From Balneolaceae bacterium (GTDB lineage Bacteria; Bacteroidota; Rhodothermia; Balneolales; Balneolaceae): a DNA stretch of 13,201 nucleotides. The stretch spans positions 1-13,201 of the forward strand of contig JAASTO010000061.1 in assembly GCA_021767245.1 (NCBI GenBank), written 5' to 3'. Position numbers and translations under genes: made by a program. The notes beneath the pieces are model-generated. The model was not told where the DNA came from and searched no databases. It worked only from the letters and a program-made list of their open reading frames with translations. Below, piece by piece: positions 1 through 7,081 of this stretch (position 1 is its first letter; each line of letters opens with the position of its first letter).

Positions 1-773
1 CCGGATGCAGCAGTAACAATGAGCCTGAAGATTCCTACACCAATATTGTCTGGCAGGATGAATTCGATCAGGATGGAAGTGTAGATGACGAACTATGGTC
101 ATTCGATATCGGCACCGGAGTTGAGATCTTTGGTCAGCCGGGATGGGGAAACAACGAACTTCAGTATTATACCGACAGGACGGAGAATATTGAAGTCAAA
201 GATGGGATGCTTCACATCACGGCGAGAAGTGAATCGTATGAAGGCTCAAATTATACCTCTGCAAAGATCCTGACCCGGGGTAAGTTTGAGACCACCTTTG
301 GGCGGTTTGAAGCACGCATCATGCTGCCTTTTGGGCAAGGGATCTGGCCGGCTTTCTGGCTGCTTGGTGACGACTCCGGAGGGACCGTTAGCTGGCCGCA
401 GATCGGTGAGATCGATATCATGGAATACCGAGGGCAGGAGCCTGCGGTTATTCACGGCAGCGTACATGGACCTGGTTATTCCGCCGGAAATGCAGTTACC
501 GACCGGTATCAGTTACTGAACGGCCGGTTTGATACGGAATTCCATGTATTTGCCATCGAATGGGGACCGGATTTCATCAGATATTATGTAGATGATACCC
601 TTTACAATGAGATCACTCCTGAAGATGTGAATGGTGAATGGGTATTCAATGATAACACCTTTTATATCATTCTCAATGTAGCTGTTGGCGGTAATTTTGT
701 CGGCCCGCCCAATGCAAGCACACCATTTCCCCAGACCATGCTTGTAGACTATGTTAGAGTTTATACGGAGTAA
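1..773 (+). CDS. GH16 endo-beta-1,3-glucanase (laminarinase) lipoprotein, 5' end cut off
   Basis: Reading from base 3 gives an uninterrupted frame to the TAA at 771-773. The first visible residues are G-C-S-S-N-N-E-P-E-D, which look like the end of a lipobox with the acylated Cys at bases 6-8. Only the start codon and most of the signal peptide seem to be missing. The catalytic domain follows at once (VWQDEFD, then WGNNELQYYT). The GH16 active-site motif GEIDIMEYRG lies at about 405-434, with the nucleophile Glu at 408-410, the helper Asp at 414-416 and the acid/base Glu at 423-425. The bulged E-x-D-x-x-E form is that of laminarinase-type GH16 (subfamily 3-like) rather than compact lichenases. 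The domain closes with the usual MLVDYVRVY strand and no added binding module. Family knowledge: these enzymes cut internal beta-1,3 bonds of laminarin. Lipid anchoring outside the cytoplasm and substrate are inferred; mixed-linkage glucan is an alternative. Confidence 0.9.
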   Translation, partial: GCSSNNEPEDSYTNIVWQDEFDQDGSVDDELWSFDIGTGVEIFGQPGWGNNELQYYTDRTENIEVKDGMLHITARSESYEGSNYTSAKILTRGKFETTFGRFEARIMLPFGQGIWPAFWLLGDDSGGTVSWPQIGEIDIMEYRGQEPAVIHGSVHGPGYSAGNAVTDRYQLLNGRFDTEFHVFAIEWGPDFIRYYVDDTLYNEITPEDVNGEWVFNDNTFYIILNVAVGGNFVGPPNASTPFPQTMLVDYVRVYTE

Positions 774-820
774 AATTATAGAGCCCGACCTGAATCTTTA
801 AATAAAATAATCAATAAAGC

Positions 821-3800
821 GTGTCCATTTCTAAACAGAATATAAACAACGAAGACTGGTTCAAGATCTCAGATTTTGACGAACTGAGACCTTTTTTCAT
901 GAGTATTGTCAGTGACTCCAATCACTGGATGTTCATTTCAAGCAATGGCGGACTTACAGCCGGACGTAAGAATGCCGAATATGCACTTTTCCCTTATTAC
1001 ACGGATGACAAGATCACCGAGCTCGCACATACAACCGGTAGCAAAACGATCTTTCATGTGCCGGTAAATGGTGAAATCAGGATCTGGGAGCCGTTTTCCG
1101 AACGCTATACCGATCGGTTTAAGATCTCTCGAAATCTGTATAAGAATCATTTCGGTAACAAGATCATGTTTGAGGAGATCAACCATGATCTGGATTTGAA
1201 ATTCCGGTATCAGTGGAATTCCAGCAACAAATATGGATTTGTGAAACGCTCTGAGCTGGTGAATTTAACCGGACAAACCAAAGAGGTGACGGTACTTGAT
1301 GGCATTCAAAACATCATGCCTTATGGAGTGAGCAGTGATCTGCAAATGAGATCCAGTAACCTGGTGGATGCCTACAAAAGAAATGAGCTTGAAAAAGAAT
1401 CCGGATTGGGTATTTATGCCCTTAGTGCGATTATCGTTGACAAAGCTGAACCCAGCGAAGCTTTGAAAGCCAATGTGGCCTGGTCGATAGGATTGGATAA
1501 TCCAACCCGACTTGTTTCATCTCTGCAGCTCGATCGGTTCAGAAACATTCAACCGCTTGAAGAGGAAACAGACGTGAAAGGGGAGAAGGGAGCGTATTTC
1601 GTATCCCAAAGCTTAACACTTTCTGCCAATGAGCATTCCGAGTGGGTCATTGTTGCCAATGTAAATCAAAATCAGGCTCAGGTTATTGAATTGAGTCAGG
1701 CAATTAATTCTGATGAGCAGCTTTGGAACAAAGTGGATCAGGATGTTTTTCGGGGTACAAACAAATTACTTGAACTGGTGGCAGGAGCCGATGGCATTCA
1801 ACACACAAATGATGACCTGCAGGATGCCCGCCACTTTTCAAATACTTTGTTCAACATTATGCGGGGAGGAACTTTCGATCATAACTACCGCATCGAAAAA
1901 GAAGACTTCTCTAAATATCTGCAAAATGCCAGTAAGAAGGTGTTTCAGAGAAATGAGGCTTTCCTCAACAATTTGGATAAAGAATTTGACAAATCTGATC
2001 TGGACCAATTCCTTGATGGTTCTGATGATGCAGACCTGATCCGTTTAGGAAAAGAATATCTTCCACTGAAATTCAGCCGCCGACATGGAGATCCGAGTCG
2101 CCCATGGAACAAATTTTCCATCAACACACACAACGAGGAAGACGGCTCTAAGATCCTGGATTACGAAGGCAACTGGCGGGATATCTTCCAGAACTGGGAA
2201 GCCCTGGCGCATTCCTATCCCGGATTCATTGAAGGGATGATATTTAAATTCCTGAATGCCTCAACCTTTGACGGCTACAACCCATATCGCGTGACCAAAG
2301 ACGGTTTTGACTGGGAAACCATTGAACCTGACGATCCCTGGTCGTACATCGGCTACTGGGGCGATCATCAGATCATCTACCTGCTGAAATTTCTGGAGTT
2401 TTACGAGAATCACGAAGAGAAAGGATTATCTGAGCTCTTTGACCATGATCAGTTTGTGTATGCTAATGTCCCATATCGCATAAAGTCTTATGAAGATATT
2501 GCTAAAGATCCTAAAGACACCATTGAATTTGATAATGCAGCAGATGCCGAGATTCGTGACAAGGTTGCAGAAATTGGTGCTGATGGGGCATTGCTAAGCA
2601 ACGAAAGGGATGAGATCCATCACGTCAATTTTACGGAAAAACTTCTAGCCACTGTTTTAGCTAAGGTTTCTAATTTCATTCCTGAAGCGGGAATCTGGAT
2701 GAATACCCAGCGGCCGGAATGGAATGATGCCAACAATGCCCTGGTAGGGAATGGAGTTTCCATGGTAACCCTGTATTACCTCCATCGCTTCCTGAAGTTT
2801 TTGGCACCAATCATTGAGGATCTATCTCACCAAAACATTGAGCTCTCTGAAGAACTTAAAGCCATGTTCGAGGAGATCCATGAGGTGCTAAAAGGACATG
2901 AGGAGTTGCTGTCAGATTCTTTTACGGATGAACAAAGAAGACACATTACGGAAGGTTTAGGTAAAGCCGGAAGTGCGTATAGAATGAAGGTTTATGAAAC
3001 CGGATTTAGCGGGAACCGATCAAATATTTCTAAAGAACAGTTCTCTGATTTTATCTCAACCACGCTTCAATATCTCGAACACTCCATAAAGGCGAATAAA
3101 CGGGAAGATGATCTTTACCACGCCTACAATCTGATGAGTTTCACAAAAGATGGTATTTCGATCTCATACCTGGATGAAATGCTGGAAGGTCAGGTTGCCG
3201 TGTTAAGTGCAAATTACCTGAAGCCGGATGAATCCCTGAAAGTATTGGATGCCCTCAAAAACAGTACTCTTTACCGTGAAGATCAGCAAAGTTACATTTT
3301 GTACCCAAATAAAGACCTGCCCGGTTTCCTGGAAAAAAATAACATTCCAAATGAGTTGGTTCAGAAGTCAGAATTATTGATAAGAATGGTCGCTGATGGC
3401 AACAAAAAACTGGTCAATCGTGATGTGAAAGGCGGATATCACTTCAACGGAAATTTCAAGAATGCCCGTGATCTGAAAAAAGCTCTGGAAGACCTTCGTT
3501 CATCCGAATACGAAACCCTGGTTGAAAAGGAAGAAGAAGAGATCCTGAGAATCTTTGAAGACGTATTCAATCATAAAGCATTTACCGGGCGGTCAGGTAC
3601 CTTCTTTGGATATGAGGGACTGGGTTCCATCTATTGGCACATGGTCTCGAAACTATATCTGGCTGTTGAAGAGGTATGCAAGCAGGCTTATAAAAATAAC
3701 GCAGTTACTGCCGTTCAAAATAAGCTCGCTGTTCATTTTGATGAGATCGGTGAAGGAATTGGTATACATAAGTCACCGGAGGTGTATGGAGCTTTCCCAA

Positions 3801-4234
3801 CGGATCCATATTCACACACTCCACAGCACAGAGGGGCTCAACAACCCGGTATGACCGGTCAGGTGAAGGAAGATATCCTTGCAAGAATTGGTGAGCTTGG
3901 GATCGATGTCAGGGAAGGTGTTTTACACTTCGATCCATTTCTTTTAAAAGATCAGGAATTCACCAAATCGGAAACTAAGGTTGAACTTACTTCCCTTAAC
4001 AAGGAAAAATATATCCTGACCGTACCTGAAGATTCGGTGCTATTTACCTGTTGTCAGGTTCCTGTCATATACACAAAAGCTGAAACCAATTTTGTGAAAG
4101 TTGAAATGATGGACGGTTCAACAAGGTCATTTGATCAGCCTATGCTCGATGCCGAGCTGACCAGACAGATCTTTCAGCGTTCCGGAACCATCAGGCAGAT
4201 CTATGTTTCTCTCAGTACCAAACAATTGCGGTAA
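821..4234 (+). CDS. beta-1,3-glucan/oligoglucan phosphorylase, GH149-like (GH161 possible)
   Basis: This 1137-residue protein has no signal peptide or membrane segment, so it should be cytoplasmic. It begins with an N-terminal beta-rich region (NHWMFISSNGGLTAGRKNAE near residues 35-55). It then has a long helical (alpha/alpha)6-like body and a C-terminal beta region. The segment IGYWGDHQ (residues 510-517) and the motif PEWNDANNALVGNG with Asp636 resemble the substrate and general-acid motifs of GH94-type inverting phosphorylases, in which the Asp of W-N-D is the acid. FTGRSGTFFGYEGLG and HRGAQQPGMTGQ (from His1003) also look like phosphorylase core. Length and context fit GH149 best, and GH161 is the close alternative. 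Known role of these families: phosphorolysis of beta-1,3-gluco-oligosaccharides to glucose-1-phosphate plus a shortened chain. The GTG at 821 is chosen because no in-frame ATG occurs before residue 27 and the intervening residues look like normal protein; no clear Shine-Dalgarno site is seen. It sits 47 bases after GH16 and 14 before the next gene. Confidence 0.8.
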   Translation: MSISKQNINNEDWFKISDFDELRPFFMSIVSDSNHWMFISSNGGLTAGRKNAEYALFPYYTDDKITELAHTTGSKTIFHVPVNGEIRIWEPFSERYTDRFKISRNLYKNHFGNKIMFEEINHDLDLKFRYQWNSSNKYGFVKRSELVNLTGQTKEVTVLDGIQNIMPYGVSSDLQMRSSNLVDAYKRNELEKESGLGIYALSAIIVDKAEPSEALKANVAWSIGLDNPTRLVSSLQLDRFRNIQPLEEETDVKGEKGAYFVSQSLTLSANEHSEWVIVANVNQNQAQVIELSQAINSDEQLWNKVDQDVFRGTNKLLELVAGADGIQHTNDDLQDARHFSNTLFNIMRGGTFDHNYRIEKEDFSKYLQNASKKVFQRNEAFLNNLDKEFDKSDLDQFLDGSDDADLIRLGKEYLPLKFSRRHGDPSRPWNKFSINTHNEEDGSKILDYEGNWRDIFQNWEALAHSYPGFIEGMIFKFLNASTFDGYNPYRVTKDGFDWETIEPDDPWSYIGYWGDHQIIYLLKFLEFYENHEEKGLSELFDHDQFVYANVPYRIKSYEDIAKDPKDTIEFDNAADAEIRDKVAEIGADGALLSNERDEIHHVNFTEKLLATVLAKVSNFIPEAGIWMNTQRPEWNDANNALVGNGVSMVTLYYLHRFLKFLAPIIEDLSHQNIELSEELKAMFEEIHEVLKGHEELLSDSFTDEQRRHITEGLGKAGSAYRMKVYETGFSGNRSNISKEQFSDFISTTLQYLEHSIKANKREDDLYHAYNLMSFTKDGISISYLDEMLEGQVAVLSANYLKPDESLKVLDALKNSTLYREDQQSYILYPNKDLPGFLEKNNIPNELVQKSELLIRMVADGNKKLVNRDVKGGYHFNGNFKNARDLKKALEDLRSSEYETLVEKEEEEILRIFEDVFNHKAFTGRSGTFFGYEGLGSIYWHMVSKLYLAVEEVCKQAYKNNAVTAVQNKLAVHFDEIGEGIGIHKSPEVYGAFPTDPYSHTPQHRGAQQPGMTGQVKEDILARIGELGIDVREGVLHFDPFLLKDQEFTKSETKVELTSLNKEKYILTVPEDSVLFTCCQVPVIYTKAETNFVKVEMMDGSTRSFDQPMLDAELTRQIFQRSGTIRQIYVSLSTKQLR

Positions 4235-4248
4235 CCAAATCAGGATTC

Positions 4249-5553
4249 ATGAAACACTCACTCACTCATAGAATACTCACTTTTATGGTCCTGTTTGGTG
4301 CCGTAACCATAGCAGGTTGTTGCAACCAGTCAGACGAAACAAACAAACACACAGACGTGACAGCAGAAGATATACTATCTGATCCGATCAACTATCCGGC
4401 GATTTCATACAGTGGATACCGGGAGATCACCCGCGACAGCGTTCCAAGCATTCCGGAGCTAAAAGAAGACATGAAGATTCTTTCCGCCATGGGAATAAAG
4501 ATTGTTCGCACTTACAATGTCTATTTGGATGCCGTACCGCGGTTGCTTCAGGCCATCCGGGAAATAAAAGAGGCAGACCCTGATTTTGAAATGTACGTGA
4601 TGATGGGGGCCTGGATAGATGCCAAAAATGCGTGGACCGACGAGCCTGAGCGCATTCGGGATGAAGACAGTCCCCGAAATGCTGAGGAAATTGACAGAGC
4701 CGTGGCTCTGGCACAGGAATATCCCGAGATTGTAAAAGTAATTGCTGTTGGAAATGAAGCCATGGTACACTGGCAAACCGAATACTGGGTGGAACCGGGA
4801 ATCATTCTGAGATGGGTGAATCACTTACAGAATTTAAAAAAGGAAGGAGAGCTGCCTGAATCATTGTGGATCACCAGTTCCGATAACTTTGCTTCGTGGG
4901 GTGGAGGCAGCGAAAGTTATCATAAGGAAGACCTGAATGAGCTGATCAATGCTGTGGATTACATATCCATGCATACCTACCCAATGCATGATACGCACTA
5001 TAATCCTGATTTCTGGGGTGTGAGGGATGATGAGGCCGATCTGAGTGATATGGAGAAAATTGAGTCTGCGATGCAGAGGTCCCTGAACTATGCGACCTCA
5101 CAGTATCAAAGCGTAGTGGATTACATGGAAAGCCTTGGAGTCAGTAAAGAAGTTCATATTGGGGAGACCGGCTGGGCTACCGTGTCGAATGAATTTTATG
5201 GTCCAGAAGGTTCACGTGCCACCGATGAATTTAAATCAGCCCGATATCATGAGTTGATCCGGGAATGGTCTGAAGAGAACGGGGTTTCGGTGTTCTATTT
5301 TGAGGCCTTTGATGAAAAGTGGAAGGATGCTCAAAACCAACTGGGATCTGAGAATCATTTTGGACTTATCAATTTGCAATCACAGGCCAAGTATGTGTTA
5401 TGGGATGAAGTAGATGCCGGTGTATTTGACGGGTTGACGAGGGATGGCATGCCCATAACCAAGACCTTTGATGGCGATATTGATTCTTTGATGAACACCG
5501 TATTGGTTCCGCCAACCGATGCTGAAATTCAATCCAAACAGGAAGAGGAGTGA
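4249..5553 (+). CDS. GH17 beta-1,3-glucanase lipoprotein
   Basis: This 434-residue protein starts with a lipoprotein signal: positively charged N-region, hydrophobic FMVLFGAV, and lipobox TIAGC with Cys24, followed by a polar acidic stretch (NQSDETNKHTD). The (beta/alpha)8 GH17 domain spans about residues 48-380. It has the acid/base Glu170 in AVGNEAMVHW and the nucleophile Glu306 in IGETGWATVSN. It also has IVRTYNV, ISMHTYP and FYFEAFDEKWK, all usual landmarks of clan GH-A GH17. A 40-50 residue tail rich in Asp/Glu follows and ends in QEEE. Family members in marine Bacteroidota cut debranched beta-1,3-glucan; some GH17 are instead transglycosylases, and sequence alone does not decide which. 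The ATG lies 14 bases after the phosphorylase stop with an AGGA close upstream. Export to the periplasm or cell surface is inferred. Its motifs are closer to the third cytoplasmic GH17 (10349-11278) than to the other two copies. Confidence 0.87.
   Translation: MKHSLTHRILTFMVLFGAVTIAGCCNQSDETNKHTDVTAEDILSDPINYPAISYSGYREITRDSVPSIPELKEDMKILSAMGIKIVRTYNVYLDAVPRLLQAIREIKEADPDFEMYVMMGAWIDAKNAWTDEPERIRDEDSPRNAEEIDRAVALAQEYPEIVKVIAVGNEAMVHWQTEYWVEPGIILRWVNHLQNLKKEGELPESLWITSSDNFASWGGGSESYHKEDLNELINAVDYISMHTYPMHDTHYNPDFWGVRDDEADLSDMEKIESAMQRSLNYATSQYQSVVDYMESLGVSKEVHIGETGWATVSNEFYGPEGSRATDEFKSARYHELIREWSEENGVSVFYFEAFDEKWKDAQNQLGSENHFGLINLQSQAKYVLWDEVDAGVFDGLTRDGMPITKTFDGDIDSLMNTVLVPPTDAEIQSKQEEE
5546..5550 (+). 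promoter_or_regulatory. Shine-Dalgarno site that sets the GH30 start
   Basis: AGGAG lies inside the last codons of the preceding GH17 gene, five bases before the ATG at 5556. It is one of the few good ribosome-binding sites in this operon. It favours ATG 5556 over the GTG at 5550, which overlaps the Shine-Dalgarno sequence itself. The layout suggests translational coupling of GH17 and GH30. Confidence 0.6.
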
Positions 5554-5555
5554 TC

Positions 5556-7052
5556 ATGAATGATCTAATGCTATCCATAACGATATTGGCTTTGGTCATG
5601 TTAATAGCCGGATGTAATCAATCAGGTGAACTGGAAATTGAGGTTTATGAAACCTCTGCAAGTGGAAATAAGTTAACCAAGCTGAGTGAATTCCCAACCT
5701 CGGAAACTACCGTACAAGTAGTTTTGGATCCTAACTCTACTTTTCAGGAGATCACAGGGATCGGGGGCTCTTTTACGGAATCTTCTGCCTATTTACTGAA
5801 TCAACTGAGCGAAGAAAACCGGAACAAAGTACTTGAGGCTTATTTCGGGGATTCAGGGGCACGTTACTCCCTGACCCGGACTCACATGAATTCAAGTGAC
5901 TTTTCCCTTGGTAATTACTCATATGCACCGGTTGAAGGGGATACCAAACTGGAGAATTTCTCGATCGAAGAAGACCGGGATGATATCATTCCAATGATCA
6001 AAGATGCCATGGCAATTTCAACTGATGGCTTCAAGATCATTTCCTCTCCATGGACGGCTCCACCATGGATGAAAGACAATAATGACTGGAAAGGCGGTAA
6101 GCTTTTACCGGAATATTACGATACCTGGGCACTGTTCTTTTCGAAATATTTGCAGGCGTATCAGAATGAAGGTATTGATATCTGGGGGGTTACGGTAGAA
6201 AATGAACCTCTTGGAAACGACAGTAACTGGGAAAGCATGCATTACACGCCCGAGGAACAAAATGAGTTTGTCAAAAATCACCTGGGTCCAACCCTTGAGA
6301 ATGCCTGGCCGGATGTAAAGTTGCTGGGTTATGATCAAAACCGACATGAAGAACTCATTGAATGGGTAGATGCTATGTATGATGATGAAGAAGCTGCTCA
6401 GTACTATGATGGAACCGCTGTCCACTGGTATGCAAGTACCCTCAAGATCTTTGCGGAAGAACTACAATACGCTCACCGAAAAGCTCCCGGTAAGCATTTG
6501 ATACAGACCGAAGCAACCGTAGATGCAGAAATTCCGGCCTGGAAAGATGATGACTGGTATTGGTCAAAAGAAGCAACAGATTGGGGATGGGACTGGGCTC
6601 CGGAAGACCGGAAACATCTTCATCCCAAATATGTGCCGGTGTACCGCTATGCCCGTGATATGATCGGCACCCTGAATAATTGGGTAGATGGCTGGATTGA
6701 CTGGAATATGGTACTCGACCGGCAGGGCGGACCCAACTGGGCGCAAAACTGGTGTGTGGCTCCGGTCATCGTAGATCCGGATGCTGACGAGGTGTATTTC
6801 ACCCCGTTGTATTACACCATGTCACATTTTAGTAAATGGATCCGTCCGGGCGCGGTTCGAATTGGTCACAGCCAAACAGGAGGTGAGTTGATGCTTACGG
6901 CTGTACAAAATCCTGATGGTAGCATTGCCGTGGTAATGCTGAATCAGGAAGATAGTCCAAAAGAAATTCAGTTAGAGTTACAGGGAGAACAGGTCACTTT
7001 TGGTATACAAGGTAAAGCCCTGCAAACCGTGGTAATTGCGGCCGGTGAATGA
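5556..7052 (+). CDS. GH30 beta-glucanase lipoprotein, probable beta-1,6 debranching enzyme
   Basis: From ATG 5556 the protein has 498 residues. A hydrophobic leader (LSITILALVML) ends in the lipobox LIAGC with Cys20. The GH30 (beta/alpha)8 barrel begins near QEITGIGGSFTESSAYLL. It carries SPWTAPPWMK, the acid/base Glu217 in VTVENEP and the nucleophile Glu319 in LIQTEATVD. A short beta domain closes the protein (SHFSKWIRPGAVRIG and VVMLNQEDSPKEIQLEL), as is normal for GH30 subfamilies 1-3. Family knowledge: GH30 includes glucosylceramidases, beta-1,6-glucanases, xylanases and others. Marine laminarin loci often carry a GH30 that removes beta-1,6-linked glucose branches, and the neighbours (GH16, three GH17 genes, GH17-fused symporter) make that the best guess. 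The gene starts two bases after the upstream stop and ends 29 bases before the transporter gene. Length is typical and both catalytic residues are present. Family assignment is firm; substrate is inferred. Confidence 0.9.
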   Translation: MNDLMLSITILALVMLIAGCNQSGELEIEVYETSASGNKLTKLSEFPTSETTVQVVLDPNSTFQEITGIGGSFTESSAYLLNQLSEENRNKVLEAYFGDSGARYSLTRTHMNSSDFSLGNYSYAPVEGDTKLENFSIEEDRDDIIPMIKDAMAISTDGFKIISSPWTAPPWMKDNNDWKGGKLLPEYYDTWALFFSKYLQAYQNEGIDIWGVTVENEPLGNDSNWESMHYTPEEQNEFVKNHLGPTLENAWPDVKLLGYDQNRHEELIEWVDAMYDDEEAAQYYDGTAVHWYASTLKIFAEELQYAHRKAPGKHLIQTEATVDAEIPAWKDDDWYWSKEATDWGWDWAPEDRKHLHPKYVPVYRYARDMIGTLNNWVDGWIDWNMVLDRQGGPNWAQNWCVAPVIVDPDADEVYFTPLYYTMSHFSKWIRPGAVRIGHSQTGGELMLTAVQNPDGSIAVVMLNQEDSPKEIQLELQGEQVTFGIQGKALQTVVIAAGE

Positions 7053-7081
7053 TCAGATATATAAACTAAAACAACTAAAAG

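Noticed and set aside
85..273. Small open frame near the left edge
   Set aside because: It overlaps the GH16 gene in another frame; GH16 residues are continuous through this stretch.
4459..4824. Long antisense open frames opposite the GH17 lipoprotein gene (also 7406-7768 and 7852-8250 opposite the symporter)
   Set aside because: They lie entirely inside strong + strand genes, show no family motif and have low-complexity or random-looking translations.
5550..5555. GTG start for the GH30 gene, overlapping the stop of the GH17 lipoprotein gene
   Set aside because: The AGGAG at 5546-5550 would overlap this codon, while it is ideally placed for ATG 5556; the GTG adds only two residues before the leader.
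5556..7052. GH30 as a glucosylceramidase
   Set aside because: The family does include these, but a bacterial lipoprotein among GH16, GH17 and a beta-1,3-glucan phosphorylase points to glucan debranching.
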